Notes under the pieces: generated by a model
Seen by the model: only the letters and a program-made list of their open reading frames with translations
Told to the model about the DNA's origin: nothing
Databases searched by the model: none
Shown here: in pieces, positions 38,520-48,411 of the stretch
Layout: every line of letters begins with the position of its first letter
Numbering within the stretch: position 1 is the first letter of the stretch
Made by a program: the position numbers and the translations under genes
DNA from: Gloeomargarita sp. SKYB120
GTDB lineage: Bacteria; Cyanobacteriota; Cyanobacteriia; Gloeomargaritales; Gloeomargaritaceae
Direction of reading: 5' to 3'
NCBI GenBank assembly: GCA_025062155.1
Contig: JANXAM010000005.1
Location: forward strand, 22,710-86,709
DNA length: 64,000 bases

Positions 38520-39296
38520 TTATTCCGCTCCTGAACAGGTGTTTTCCCACGCCACCTCCACCATAAGGGCTTGGGGCGTTTCGGCGGCGTAGGTTTTGAA
38601 ATCATAGCCAGTCACCAGGCGGCGGGCTTTTTGGTTCAGGGTGGCGTAGCCGGAAGAGCGCAACAGTTCGGGTGGTTCAGCCAACTCACCCTGGGGATTC
38701 ACCAGGACGCCCCAAACAGTCGGGCCGGCCTGCTCCCACGGGCAACCCTGGGTGGGCAATAGCTCCGTCAACCGCAGAAGCTGAGGAGACCGACTCAGTT
38801 CGGGTTGCAGGCGGGCAATCCAACGGCTGAGATTGGCTAGGCCATCGCTCGTGCTGGTATTGGCGGGGTCAAAGGTTTCCCGTCGGGGTGTGGGCGTATC
38901 CACTGGCGGCGGCAAGGGTACAGGTGGTGGGGGCGTCGGTTGCACTGGAACTGGACGGAGGGCTGATGGTTTCACCGCAGGAGCCGAAGAAGGTGGTGGT
39001 GGCAACGGCGGTAGATTTGGACTCGGCGGCAATTGCCCCAAGACCGGCGGTGGCGGCGGCAACGGAGCACCAAGCGGAACAATCGGCTGGGGTTTGGTCG
39101 CCAGCGCAGGCGGGTCCACCAGCGTCACTTCAATGGGTGGCGGGAGCAGGACGACCGGTTCAGGGGAAACGTCCACCTGTCGCAAGCCGTACAACAGCCC
39201 GCTGTGGACCAGCAGCGATACTCCGAAGCACCACACCAGTGGCTCGCTCAACCAGCGGCGCAACGGTTGCGGCCAATCTAGCTTGGAAAGCCTCAT
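38520..39296 (-). CDS. TonB-like energy transducer or periplasmic protein
   Basis: A 258-residue protein with one N-terminal membrane segment (LVWCFGVSLLVHSGLLYGL). A proline-rich spacer of about 100 residues comes next (LPPLPPPPSSAP and similar runs), then a compact C-terminal domain with GVLVNPQGELAEPPELLRSSGYATLNQKARR, the pattern of TonB/TolA C-terminal domains. No ExbB or ExbD is adjacent. The start at MRLSKLDWPQP is chosen because the long upstream extension is antisense to non-coding sequence. It converges on the res gene with five bases between. Confidence 0.8.
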   Translation of the reverse strand: MRLSKLDWPQPLRRWLSEPLVWCFGVSLLVHSGLLYGLRQVDVSPEPVVLLPPPIEVTLVDPPALATKPQPIVPLGAPLPPPPPVLGQLPPSPNLPPLPPPPSSAPAVKPSALRPVPVQPTPPPPVPLPPPVDTPTPRRETFDPANTSTSDGLANLSRWIARLQPELSRSPQLLRLTELLPTQGCPWEQAGPTVWGVLVNPQGELAEPPELLRSSGYATLNQKARRLVTGYDFKTYAAETPQALMVEVAWENTCSGAE

Positions 39297-39426
39297 GGTT
39301 GCCAACGACGTACCCCCACCGCCCATTGTGGCATGACCCGCCGCCCACCTTGAGATTTTCTGTAATCTGGCGGGTGACGGCACTGGCCTAGCTAATCTAA
39401 AGCTAGAAGGGGCGTGAGAGAGACCA

Positions 39427-40959
39427 ATGATCTCATTGCGGGAAAATCCGCTGCGGGTGGGTCTGCAGCAGGAGCGGTTGCCAGAACCTTTTCTCATCGT
39501 GATTTTTGGAGCGTCAGGGGACCTGACCCAGCGCAAACTCGTACCGGCACTATATAAGCTGCGAGTGCAACGCCGCTTGCCCCCCGAAACCACCATCATT
39601 GGCTTTGCACGCCGGCCCTGGAGCCATGACTACTTCCGGGAACAGATGCGCGAAGGTGTCGAACAATTTGGGGGCGGCATCGAAAACCCAGCGGTGTGGG
39701 ACGAATTTGCCCAGGGGTTGTTCTACCACGCAGGCGACATGGACAACCCCGACAGCTACCAGTCTCTGAAAGCTTTCATTACTGAGTTGGAGACCCAGCG
39801 GCGTACTCTGGGCAACCGGGCCTATTACCTAGCGGTTTCACCTAACTTTTTCCCCGAAGCGATTCGCCAATTGGGGGCCGCCGGCTTGTTGAATGACCCA
39901 CGCAAGCATCGCCTGGTGATTGAAAAACCCTTTGGCCGGACTCTGGCGACCGCCCAGGCCCTCAACCGGGTGGTACAGCAGGTGTGTCACGAGGAACAGG
40001 TCTATCGGATTGACCATTATCTGGGAAAAGAAACCGTCCAGAATTTGTTGGTGTTTCGCTTTGCCAACACCATTTTTGAACCGCTGTGGAACCGCCAGTT
40101 TGTGGACCATGTGCAGATTACAGTGGCAGAGGCTGTCGGGGTTGAGGACCGGGCGGGCTACTATGAAACGGCGGGGGCGCTGCGGGACATGGTGCAAAAC
40201 CACGTGATGCAGTTGCTGTGCTTGACCACGATGGAGCCTCCCAGCTCCCTCAGTGCCGATAGCATCCGCAACGAGAAAGTAAAAGTCCTGCAGGCAACTC
40301 GCCTGGCTCACCAGGGCTTTAACCTGAGCAAAGCGGCGGTGCGGGCGCAGTACACGGCGGGCTGGATACATGGCAAACCGGTGGTGGGCTACCGCCAGGA
40401 ACCAAAGGTGCATCCCGAATCGGTGACGCCGACCTACGTGGCCATGCACCTGCAAATTGACAACTGGCGCTGGCAAGGGGTGCCCTTTTTCCTGCGCACC
40501 GGCAAACGGATGCCCAAAAAGGTGACCGAGATTGCCATCCAATTTCGCGAACCGCCCCTCACCATCTTCCCATCGGTGGCGCAACAGGCCAACCCCAACG
40601 TGCTGGTGCTGCGCATCCAACCTGATGAGGGCATTGCCCTGCGCTTTGAAGCGAAAATGCCGGGGCCGGAGTTGCGGGCGCGCTCGGTCCATATGGATTT
40701 TCAGTATGGCAAGACCTTTGGCATGGCCAGCTCCGAGGCCTACGAGCGCCTGCTGCTGGATTGCCTGCTAGGGGACCAGACCCTGTTTACCCGCGCCGAT
40801 GAGGTGGAAGAGGCCTGGCGGGTGATCACGCCGGCGTTGAACGTGTGGGACAACACACCCCTCGGGACGCCGATTCCCCAGTACGAAGCGGGCACCTGGG
40901 GACCTCTGGAGGCCGAGCAAATGCTCACGGAACTGGGGCGACATTGGCGGCGACCCTAA
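39427..40959 (+). CDS. zwf: glucose-6-phosphate 1-dehydrogenase
   Basis: Zwf oxidises glucose-6-phosphate with NADP+ and opens the oxidative pentose phosphate pathway, the main night-time source of NADPH in cyanobacteria. The 510-residue protein has the nucleotide site [19 protein letters not shown] and the catalytic signature [19 protein letters not shown] precedes the ATG by about six bases. OpcA, the usual downstream partner in cyanobacteria, is not adjacent here; a convergent LivM-type gene follows two bases later. Confidence 0.97.
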   Translation: MISLRENPLRVGLQQERLPEPFLIVIFGASGDLTQRKLVPALYKLRVQRRLPPETTIIGFARRPWSHDYFREQMREGVEQFGGGIENPAVWDEFAQGLFYHAGDMDNPDSYQSLKAFITELETQRRTLGNRAYYLAVSPNFFPEAIRQLGAAGLLNDPRKHRLVIEKPFGRTLATAQALNRVVQQVCHEEQVYRIDHYLGKETVQNLLVFRFANTIFEPLWNRQFVDHVQITVAEAVGVEDRAGYYETAGALRDMVQNHVMQLLCLTTMEPPSSLSADSIRNEKVKVLQATRLAHQGFNLSKAAVRAQYTAGWIHGKPVVGYRQEPKVHPESVTPTYVAMHLQIDNWRWQGVPFFLRTGKRMPKKVTEIAIQFREPPLTIFPSVAQQANPNVLVLRIQPDEGIALRFEAKMPGPELRARSVHMDFQYGKTFGMASSEAYERLLLDCLLGDQTLFTRADEVEEAWRVITPALNVWDNTPLGTPIPQYEAGTWGPLEAEQMLTELGRHWRRP

Positions 40960-40961
40960 AC

Positions 40962-42017
40962 TCAATTCAGCACTAGCTCCTCCTTCTTGCCCAGCAGCCC
41001 TTGAGGACGCCACACCAGCACCAGAATTAGCAATATCCCAATGATCATCACCCGCAAGGCTCCCAGGCGCGCCCCATCCAACGGAAGCAAGGCGGGTAGC
41101 ACAAAGCGGGTCACCGAGTCGTACAGCCAAAAAATCAATGCTCCCAGCAGCGTTCCGGCGTGGTTGCCGCCCCCGCCAATGATCACAATCATCCAGGCTT
41201 GAAATGTAATCAAAGGTACAAAGGACTCGGGGTTGATAAACGTCAATTGCCAGGCGTAAAACGCACCGCTCAGCCCGCCGATAATTCCCCCCAGAATCAA
41301 GCTATGCAGTTTGTAGATGAATACATTTTTCCCGAGGGCCTGCACCGCCGTTTCGTCCTCGCGAATCCCCTTGAGCAACCGGCCCCAGGGAGAATGGCTC
41401 AACCGCTCCAGGATGAAAAAGGTCAACACCAGCGCCGCCGCCAGCAATACCAGCAACCGCACCTTGTAGTCCCCCTGCGCTAGGGCCACCAGACCCGCAA
41501 TGTACAGCGCGATAACCAGCGCTCCAGCCGTTGCTGCTAATGCCCGTTGCAAGCGCAGCGGAATCCGCAAGCCGTAGCCCAGTTGCCGCACACTCACGCC
41601 GAACAGGACCGTCCACAGCAAGAGAGCCGGCCAGCGGCTCCAGTTCTCCAGCCAAGGCAACGGATAGCTAAATAGCCCCAGCGCCCCGCGCGTCAACCAC
41701 TGTTCATTTAGGGCAATCAAGCGCACCAATTCCGACACGCCAATGGTGAGAATCGCCAAGTAATCTTCCCGCAACCGCAGCGTGGTGAAACCCAATATCA
41801 CCGCCAAAAGCGCCGCCAGTCCCATCCCCACCAGCATTGCCCATCCCCAGGCCACACCCTGCAACGTAAGCAACACAGTGGTGTAGGCCCCAATCGTCAT
41901 AAACGCCACATGGCCAAAGTTGATGAGTCCCGTCACCCCCCACTGCAAATTCAACCCCAGACTAAACAGAGCAAAAATCCCGGTGTTGAGCGCCAGAAAA
42001 ATGAGATAGTTGACCAT
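40962..42017 (-). CDS. branched-chain amino acid ABC transporter permease, LivM type
   Basis: A 351-residue membrane protein with about nine hydrophobic helices. The N-terminal SLGLNLQWGVTGLINFGHVAFMTIGAY and the cytoplasmic loop SPWGRLLKGIREDETAVQALGKN are LivM hallmarks; FYAWQLTFINPESFVPLITFQAW and IIGGGGNHAGTLLGA follow. In cyanobacteria such permeases belong to the neutral amino acid Nat system (NatD). No LivH, ATPase or binding-protein genes are next to it. Confidence 0.88.
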   Translation of the reverse strand: MVNYLIFLALNTGIFALFSLGLNLQWGVTGLINFGHVAFMTIGAYTTVLLTLQGVAWGWAMLVGMGLAALLAVILGFTTLRLREDYLAILTIGVSELVRLIALNEQWLTRGALGLFSYPLPWLENWSRWPALLLWTVLFGVSVRQLGYGLRIPLRLQRALAATAGALVIALYIAGLVALAQGDYKVRLLVLLAAALVLTFFILERLSHSPWGRLLKGIREDETAVQALGKNVFIYKLHSLILGGIIGGLSGAFYAWQLTFINPESFVPLITFQAWMIVIIGGGGNHAGTLLGALIFWLYDSVTRFVLPALLPLDGARLGALRVMIIGILLILVLVWRPQGLLGKKEELVLN

Positions 42018-42128
42018 GCCGACCGCTTTTGACCCAGCAGACTCATTTTACCCAAGCCCTCGTCTCGCCTAGCCGGTTCCCGTAACGCCCTGACCAGCTC
42101 CCGCGACTCCACGGTCGTTCCCGCAATT

Positions 42129-42195
42129 ATGAAAACACTATGAAAAGCGGTCGCCCCGCTGTGGTAAGCTCAAGATTATGAAGTGATTATGAAAA
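42129..42195 (+). promoter_or_regulatory. paired ATGAAAA direct repeats upstream of the Mn/Zn transporter
   Basis: ATGAAAA occurs at 42129, 42140 and 42189, with a related ATGAAGT at 42178. Each pair is spaced exactly 11 bases start to start, one helical turn, the usual layout for a dimeric OmpR-type response regulator. In Synechocystis the ManS-ManR two-component system represses mntCAB, so a similar operator is plausible. The second pair ends five bases before the start codon. Confidence 0.5.
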
Positions 42196-42199
42196 GCCC

Positions 42200-43105
42200 A
42201 TGCCACGGCGGCGTTTCTGGGTATGGTTGGTGGTTTGGGGGCTGGTGGGGTGTCGGCCAGGGGTTGAATCAGCCAGTGAACCGGTCGTGCTCGCCACGTT
42301 TACGGTCATCGCAGACATGGCCCAGCAAGTGGCTGGCGACCGAGTGCGCGTCGAATCCCTCGTCAAACCGGGGGTGGAAATTCACAGTTATGAACCCACG
42401 CCGCGGGAGATCGCCCGTATCCGGCAAGCGCGGTTGGTCCTAGAAAACGGGCTGGGATTGGAACAGTGGACAGCGCGGTTTTATCAGCAGTTGCAGGAGG
42501 TGCCTCGGGTGACGGTCAGCGCGGGCATTACACCCGTGATGATCGCTCCCGGTCAACCCGACCCCCACGCCTGGATGTCGCCCCGCCTGGCGTTGATTTA
42601 CGTAGACAATATCCGTCAAGCGTTGAGCCGGATTGACCCAGACCATGCCCATTTCTACACCCAAAATGCGCAGCGGTATCAGCAACAAATCCGGGCGTTT
42701 GACCAGAAGTTTCAGCAGTTTTGGCAGTCCATTCCAGCCCACCGGCGGTACTTGGTGACGTGTGAAGGCGCGTTTGGTTATATGGCGCGGGACTATGGAT
42801 TCCAACCGCTCTACCTGTGGCCGATGAATGCGGAGCAGGAGGGCACGCCTCAACAAATTCGCCGGGTGATCGACCAGGTGCGAGCGCGACAGATTCCGGT
42901 GGTGTTCTGTGAGAGTACGGTGAATCCGCAAGCCCAACAGCAAGTGGCTCGGGAAACGGGCGCTCGATTTGGCGGGATTTTATATGTAGATTCGCTCACG
43001 GTTGCGACTGGCCCGGCCCCCACCTATGTGCGACTTTTGGAACACAATCTCAACACACTCCGGCGAGGTTTTTCTATGCTCGTATCTCTGGAGAAAATCC
43101 CATGA
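42200..43105 (+). CDS. mntC: Mn/Zn ABC transporter substrate-binding lipoprotein
   Basis: A 301-residue cluster A-I metal-binding protein. A short signal peptide ends in a lipobox-like LVGC. Metal ligands lie in VEIHSYEPTPREI (His), in DPHAWMSPRLALIY (His), in EGAFGYMARDYGF and in GGILYVDSLT (Asp). Absence of a long histidine-rich loop favours Mn over Zn; that is inference. The gene heads a three-gene operon and overlaps the ATPase gene by four bases. Confidence 0.87.
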   Translation: MPRRRFWVWLVVWGLVGCRPGVESASEPVVLATFTVIADMAQQVAGDRVRVESLVKPGVEIHSYEPTPREIARIRQARLVLENGLGLEQWTARFYQQLQEVPRVTVSAGITPVMIAPGQPDPHAWMSPRLALIYVDNIRQALSRIDPDHAHFYTQNAQRYQQQIRAFDQKFQQFWQSIPAHRRYLVTCEGAFGYMARDYGFQPLYLWPMNAEQEGTPQQIRRVIDQVRARQIPVVFCESTVNPQAQQQVARETGARFGGILYVDSLTVATGPAPTYVRLLEHNLNTLRRGFSMLVSLEKIP

Positions 43106-43830
43106 CCCAGCGCATTGCCCTAGACAATGTCACGGTTGCGTACCATCATCAAATTGCCCTGCAGGGGGTCAATTTCAGTTTACCGCCGGGAGTAGTTGTT
43201 GGATTGGTCGGCATGAACGGCAGCGGCAAATCAACCCTGTTGAAAACCATCATGGGATTTATTCGCCCCAAAACGGGCCGGGTATGGATTGAAGGGCTAC
43301 CGGTGGCTGTGGCCCAGAAACGGGGATGGCTGGCCTATCTGCCCCAAAGTGAACAGGTGGATTGGCGGTTTCCGGTGACGGTGCAAGATGTGGTGATGAT
43401 GGGGCGGTATGGCTATATGAATGCTTGGCGGGTGCCCCGTGCGATTGACTGGCGCATTGTACAGGCGAGTTTGCAGCAGGTGGACATGTGGGAGTTGCGC
43501 CATCGTCCTATTGGCGAACTGTCGGGGGGTCAAAAAAAACGGGCGTTCTTGGCGAGGGCCTTGGCTCAACAGGCGCCCATTTTACTACTTGATGAACCGT
43601 TTAATGGAGTGGATGGGCCGACGGAGCAGGCGATGAGGCAATTGCTGCTGGAACTGCGAGGGCAGGGCCATACGATTCTGGTGGCGACCCACGATCTGAA
43701 AACGGTTGCCGCGTTTTGCGACCAGGTGATTTTGATCAACAAAACAGTTCTGGCTTACGGAGCGACGCCCGAGGTCGTCACACCGGAAAATCTGCACCGC
43801 GTGTTTGGCGTCTATCCGCTGGAGGTGTGA
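43102..43830 (+). CDS. mntA: Mn/Zn ABC transporter ATP-binding protein
   Basis: This 242-residue ATPase has Walker A VGMNGSGKSTLLKTI, the ABC signature IGELSGGQKKRAFLARAL, Walker B PILLLDEPFNGVD and the switch histidine in ILVATHDLKTVA. It powers uptake by the permease encoded next. The order binding protein, ATPase, permease equals Synechocystis mntCAB, from which the symbol is taken. Start and stop overlap or touch both neighbours. Confidence 0.9.
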   Translation: MTQRIALDNVTVAYHHQIALQGVNFSLPPGVVVGLVGMNGSGKSTLLKTIMGFIRPKTGRVWIEGLPVAVAQKRGWLAYLPQSEQVDWRFPVTVQDVVMMGRYGYMNAWRVPRAIDWRIVQASLQQVDMWELRHRPIGELSGGQKKRAFLARALAQQAPILLLDEPFNGVDGPTEQAMRQLLLELRGQGHTILVATHDLKTVAAFCDQVILINKTVLAYGATPEVVTPENLHRVFGVYPLEV

Positions 43831-44657
43831 TGCTGCACTGGTTGCTGGAACCTTGGCAATACGACTTTATGGTGAAAGCCCTGGCAATAAGCGTGCTGAT
43901 TGGCTTGGTGTGCGGGGTATTGTCCTGTTTTGTGACGCTGCAAGGATGGGCGCTGCTGGGGGATGCCGTCAGTCATGCGGTGACGCCAGGAGTCGTGCTG
44001 GCCTATGCGTTGGGATGGCCACTGGCGCTGGGAGCATTGCTTTTCGGGTTGGCGGCGGTGTTACTGATGGGCTGGATTCAGCGCCAAACTCGCTTGAAAG
44101 AGGATACGACGATCGGGTTGGTATTTACCGGATTTTTTGCCCTGGGGTTGGTGTTAATTTCCAAGACGCCGGGCCATGTAGATTTTTTGCATATTTTGTT
44201 TGGGAATTTGTTGGGGATGCCGGCGCAGGAGATGTGGCAAACTTTGGTCATGGGCGTGCTGGTGCTGGGGGTGGTGTGGGTGTGGAAAAATGACCTACTG
44301 TTGCTCTGTTTTGACCCTGTGCATGCCCGTTCGATTGGGATAGATATTGACCGGCTGTACTACGTGCTGCTGACGCTGTTGTCTTTGACGATTGTGGTGG
44401 CGATGCAGGCAGTAGGTGTGGTGCTGGTGGTGGCGATGTTAATTACGCCAGGAGCGACGGCCTATTTGCTCAGCGACCGGTTCAACGTCATGCTGGTCTG
44501 GGCAATGGCGACGGGGGTAACCGCCAGCGTGGTGGGGACCTACGCCAGTTACTACCTGGACGCTTCGACCGGCGGGTGTATTGTGCTGGCCCAAACGCTG
44601 CTGTTTTTCCTGGCGCTGGTGTTTGCTCCCAAGTATGGGCTAGGGCGGCGGGTCTGA
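43830..44657 (+). CDS. mntB: Mn/Zn ABC transporter permease
   Basis: The 275-residue permease of the ABC-3 family has about eight hydrophobic segments with SCFVTLQGWALLGDAVSHAVTPGVVLAY, the typical early motif, and AVGVVLVVAMLITPGATAYLLSDRF later. I start at the ATG inside GTGTGATG, which overlaps the ATPase stop by one base; the upstream open frame is the shadow of the ATPase gene. Imports the metal held by the binding protein. Confidence 0.9.
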   Translation: MLHWLLEPWQYDFMVKALAISVLIGLVCGVLSCFVTLQGWALLGDAVSHAVTPGVVLAYALGWPLALGALLFGLAAVLLMGWIQRQTRLKEDTTIGLVFTGFFALGLVLISKTPGHVDFLHILFGNLLGMPAQEMWQTLVMGVLVLGVVWVWKNDLLLLCFDPVHARSIGIDIDRLYYVLLTLLSLTIVVAMQAVGVVLVVAMLITPGATAYLLSDRFNVMLVWAMATGVTASVVGTYASYYLDASTGGCIVLAQTLLFFLALVFAPKYGLGRRV

Positions 44658-44730
44658 AGCTGGGCTTAAAAAACGGTGGTGGCGCCGGGCTGGCGGCCTA
44701 CACTGGAAACCAGTCGTTGGCCGGTTACCT

Positions 44731-47286
44731 ATGCGTCCGATTCGCACGTTCAAGGTTTCCCCGAGCTTGCCCCCACTTCTAGAACCCCTGCGCACGTTGG
44801 CCTACAACCTGTACTGGGACTGGAGCGATGAGGTGAAGGAATTATTCCGCCGCTTGGACCCCGAATTGTGGGAAAGCAGTCGCTACAACCCGGTGTTGAT
44901 GCTGGGAACGATTAGCCAGGAGCGGTTGCAGGCGGCGGCCCAAGATGACGGTTTTTTGGCCCATCTGGAGCGAGCGCAACAGGAGTTTGAAAGTTACCGC
45001 CGAGAACGCACTTGGTACGAACGCCATCGCGCCCACCCCCAGGATTGCTACGCCTACTTCTCGGCGGAATTTGGTCTGACCACGGCCTTGCCCATTTACT
45101 CCGGGGGCCTGGGCGTTTTAGCGGGCGACCACCTGAAATCCGCCAGCGACCTGGGGTTGCCTTTGGTAGGGGTGGGGCTGTTGTACCAACAGGGCTACTT
45201 CCAGCAGTATCTCACGGCGGACGGCTGGCAACAGGAGCGTTATCCCATCAATGACTTCTACAATTTGCCCCTGCACCTGGAGCGCCGTCCGGACGGGTCG
45301 GAGTTGCGCATTGAGGTGGTCTTTCCCCAGCGGGTGGTCTATGCCCGGATTTGGCGGGTGGATGTGGGCCGAGTGCCGCTGTATTTGCTCGACACCAACA
45401 TTCCCCCCAACAACCCCTACGACCAGGACATTACCGACCAGCTCTACGGCGGCGACATTGATGTGCGGATTCACCAGGAAATCATGCTGGGTATCGGCGG
45501 GGTGAAGGCGTTGCGAGCGCTGGGGTTGCAACCATCGGTCTATCACATGAATGAGGGGCACTCGGCATTTCTGTCCCTGGAGCGGATACGGGAATTGATC
45601 CAGGAACAAGGCTTGAGTTTCGCGGCAGCTAAGGAAGCGGTGCGGGCCAGTCAGGTGTTTACCACCCACACCCCCGTGCCGGCAGGGATTGACCTGTTTC
45701 CCCCCGACAAAATCCTGTACTACCTGGGGCGCTACCGGGAAATCTTCGGCCTGTCGGAGCAGGAGTTTCTGTCGCTAGGGCGCGAACACACGGGCGATTT
45801 CCAGGCGCCCTTCAACATGGCCGTCTTTGCGATGCGCATGGCGAGTTTTGTCAATGGGGTAAGTCAATTGCACGCCCGGGTCAGTCGGCAAATGTTTTGT
45901 TCCCTGTGGGGGCCGACGCCAGAACGTGAAGTGCCGATTCATGCCATTACCAATGGGGTGCATGCCCGCAGTTGTGTAGCGCCGGCGACCCAGAATCTCT
46001 ACCAGCGCTATATCGGGCCGGACTGGTGGGCTTTGCCTGCTGACGCGCCGGAATGGCAACGGGTGGAGACCATCCCCGACGAGGAACTCTGGCGCATCCA
46101 CGACCGGGCCAAGATGCAGATGATCCTGTACATTCGGGAGCGGTTGCGGCGGGCGCTGCAGGAACGGGGAGCGTCCCAGGCGGAAATCCGCAAAACCCGC
46201 GAAGTGTTGGACCCAGAAGCGTTAACCATTGGCTTTGCCCGGCGCTTTGCTACCTACAAGCGCGCGACCTTGATTCTCCACTCGCCCGAGCGCCTGCTGA
46301 GACTGCTGTCGGACCGGCAGCGGCCTCTCCAGTTCATCTTTGCGGGTAAGGCCCACCCGAAAGACCACCCCGGCAAGGAGATGATCCGTGCGATTATCCA
46401 CTTTGCTAAGGAACACGGCCTAGAACGACAGCTCGTGTTTGTCCCCGACTACGACATTCACCTGTCTCGGTTGATGGTGGCGGGTTGCGATGTGTGGTTG
46501 AATAACCCCCGGCGGCCTCGGGAAGCCTCGGGCACCAGCGGCATGAAGGCGGCGATGAACGGTGTCCCTAGCCTGAGCACGCTGGATGGGTGGTGGGCGG
46601 AAGCCGATTACGTGACCACGGGCTGGCCCATCGGCCGCGGCGAGGAATACACCGATACCCAACTGCAGGATGAACTGGAGGCCAACGCCCTGTACCAAAT
46701 CCTGGAGGAAGACGTCCTGCCTTTGTACTACCAGCGGGACCCGGAGGGCTTGCCGCGCGAATGGATCGCCAAGATGAAGGCGGCGATTCGGGTCAACACG
46801 CCTCGGTTTAACACCCAGCGGATGGTGCAGGAGTACGCCGAGCGGGCCTATTTCCCGGTAAGCGACCGCTGGTACCAGATGGCAGCCCAGGACTACGCCA
46901 AGGCCCAGGCGTTGGCCGCGTGGAAAGCCCGCATCTTCCAGCACTGGTATGAAATCAAGATTCTGGAGGTGACGGTCGAGGCCCCCAAGGAGGTGCGGGT
47001 GAACGAACCCATCGGCGTGACAGCCCGCTTGGACCTCGGGGTGCTCCAACCGGAGGAGGTCCAGGTGCAATTGTACCAGGGCGAGGTGGATGCCACCGGC
47101 TTGATCCCAGCGGGCCAGGTAGTGCCCATGACCTACCAAGACCGGCTAGCGGATGGCAGCTATCGCTACACAGGCGAAGTGCGCTACAGCAGTAGCGGGC
47201 TGCAGGGCTTTGCGGTCCGGTTGCTCCCCTTTCATCCCGACCTGAGCGATCCCTTCGAGTTGGGGTTGGTCCACTGGAGCACTTAA
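44731..47286 (+). CDS. glgP: alpha-glucan phosphorylase with DUF3417
   Basis: An 851-residue glycogen phosphorylase releasing glucose-1-phosphate from stored glycogen. The N-terminal DUF3417 part (LRTLAYNLYWDWSDEVKELFRRLDPELWE) marks the shorter TIGR02094 group. The PLP lysine region is REASGTSGMKAAMNGVPSLS, the phosphate and substrate regions include FAGKAHPKDHPGKEMI and YHMNEGHSAFLSLERI. The last 100 residues are a beta-sandwich-like extension (EVRVNEPIGVTARLDLG). Four bases overlap the convergent surE. Confidence 0.93.
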   Translation: MRPIRTFKVSPSLPPLLEPLRTLAYNLYWDWSDEVKELFRRLDPELWESSRYNPVLMLGTISQERLQAAAQDDGFLAHLERAQQEFESYRRERTWYERHRAHPQDCYAYFSAEFGLTTALPIYSGGLGVLAGDHLKSASDLGLPLVGVGLLYQQGYFQQYLTADGWQQERYPINDFYNLPLHLERRPDGSELRIEVVFPQRVVYARIWRVDVGRVPLYLLDTNIPPNNPYDQDITDQLYGGDIDVRIHQEIMLGIGGVKALRALGLQPSVYHMNEGHSAFLSLERIRELIQEQGLSFAAAKEAVRASQVFTTHTPVPAGIDLFPPDKILYYLGRYREIFGLSEQEFLSLGREHTGDFQAPFNMAVFAMRMASFVNGVSQLHARVSRQMFCSLWGPTPEREVPIHAITNGVHARSCVAPATQNLYQRYIGPDWWALPADAPEWQRVETIPDEELWRIHDRAKMQMILYIRERLRRALQERGASQAEIRKTREVLDPEALTIGFARRFATYKRATLILHSPERLLRLLSDRQRPLQFIFAGKAHPKDHPGKEMIRAIIHFAKEHGLERQLVFVPDYDIHLSRLMVAGCDVWLNNPRRPREASGTSGMKAAMNGVPSLSTLDGWWAEADYVTTGWPIGRGEEYTDTQLQDELEANALYQILEEDVLPLYYQRDPEGLPREWIAKMKAAIRVNTPRFNTQRMVQEYAERAYFPVSDRWYQMAAQDYAKAQALAAWKARIFQHWYEIKILEVTVEAPKEVRVNEPIGVTARLDLGVLQPEEVQVQLYQGEVDATGLIPAGQVVPMTYQDRLADGSYRYTGEVRYSSSGLQGFAVRLLPFHPDLSDPFELGLVHWST

Positions 47287-47957
47287 CACACCCAAATCTG
47301 GCTGACGGCGATTTGGCCTCCCAAGCACACCGCCACATCGCTACAGGGGTCACTGGGGCGCTGGTGATATACCCCTTGGTAGACATAGCCAGCGGGGGTC
47401 GCCTCATACTGGATGGGCAAGGGCCGGGTGCAGGGGGGACAAAACACGATGTCCGGTTCAGGGCTGCCGTCCTCTGGGTGGGGGAAATTCACGTTCCAAA
47501 AGCTCCCTGGCGCGGGTTTTTGCAGCAGGAGGGCGACCACCCGCTCTAGCCAGCGCTGGGTGCGTTGCCAATCCACCGGCTGGCCCCGGCGTTGATACTG
47601 AGAGAGAGCAATCGCCGGAATGCGGTGCAACGCTGCTTCGCGTACCGCCGCCACCGTGCCCGACGGATAAATATCTACCCCCAAATTTGCTCCCTGGTTG
47701 ACGCCAGCGAGCACCCACTGGGTCTGGGGTTGCCAATGAGCCAGCGCCAAACGCACACAGTCGACTGGCGTTCCCGCCACCGCATAGCTCTGGCTATCGC
47801 GCTGGATGACGGGAATGGGTTGGCGCGTGGTGATCTGATGGCCGCAGCCCGACCACTCCTGCACCGGCGCTACCACCAACGCTTGGGGGAAGACCCGCCG
47901 CAACACCTGCAACCCGGGGGCCTCAATCCCGTCGTCGTTAGTCAATAGAATCGCCAT
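47283..47957 (-). CDS. surE: 5'-nucleotidase SurE
   Basis: SurE dephosphorylates nucleoside monophosphates and short polyphosphate. The 224-residue protein begins MAILLTNDDGIEAPGLQVL, with the metal-binding NDDG motif, and contains GTPVDCVRLAL and VLAGVNQGANLGVDIYPSGTVAAVREA. The start overlaps the DUF4346 gene's stop by one base on the same strand. Confidence 0.94.
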   Translation of the reverse strand: MAILLTNDDGIEAPGLQVLRRVFPQALVVAPVQEWSGCGHQITTRQPIPVIQRDSQSYAVAGTPVDCVRLALAHWQPQTQWVLAGVNQGANLGVDIYPSGTVAAVREAALHRIPAIALSQYQRRGQPVDWQRTQRWLERVVALLLQKPAPGSFWNVNFPHPEDGSPEPDIVFCPPCTRPLPIQYEATPAGYVYQGVYHQRPSDPCSDVAVCLGGQIAVSQIWVC

Positions 47958-48343
47958 CAGTCCTGCACGTAGGGTTCACCCCGGACCAGGGCTATTTCCG
48001 CCCGCATCAGTTCTCGCCCAAGGTAGGCCGCATGGCTCAACTGGCTCACCGGTTGAAAGCCGCTACATTCTTCAAAGATCTGCACGCACAGTTCCTTGGC
48101 GGTCCGGCCTCGAAATACATGGGCGGGTTGGCGAGGCGGTCCTCCCCGCGCTGGAATGGGTTTGCCCGTTTCGGGGTCAACGGCCAGGCCCCGCTCGTTG
48201 ATCACGTTGGTAAACCACTTGGCGTAGATGTAGCCCTCCTGGTGGTCAACGTAGATGACGAAATAGCCGGCGGGGTCCAGGTCAAGATGACGTTTGGACA
48301 GCTGCTCATCAATGCGCCGGATTTCTGCCGCCCAATCGCTCAT
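47957..48343 (-). CDS. DUF4346 protein
   Basis: A 128-residue protein that matches the cyanobacterial DUF4346 family: LDPAGYFVIYVDHQEGYIYAKWFTN, then GLAVDPETGKPIPARGG, FRGRTAKELCVQIFEE and SHAAYLGRELMRAEIAL. Function is unknown; a related domain is fused to dihydropteroate-synthase-like proteins. I prefer the ATG of MSDWAAEI over a GTG seven codons upstream. Coupled to surE. Confidence 0.8.
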   Translation of the reverse strand: MSDWAAEIRRIDEQLSKRHLDLDPAGYFVIYVDHQEGYIYAKWFTNVINERGLAVDPETGKPIPARGGPPRQPAHVFRGRTAKELCVQIFEECSGFQPVSQLSHAAYLGRELMRAEIALVRGEPYVQD

Positions 48344-48411
48344 GGTCCGTGGGGTCGTCAACACGCTATTTTTCTATTGTGATGGCTATGTGATGGCTGT
48401 GGGGGACACCT

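Noticed and set aside
38833..39391. Open frames opposite the TonB-like gene
   Set aside because: They are glycine-rich mirror images of the proline-rich spacer and carry no conserved motif.
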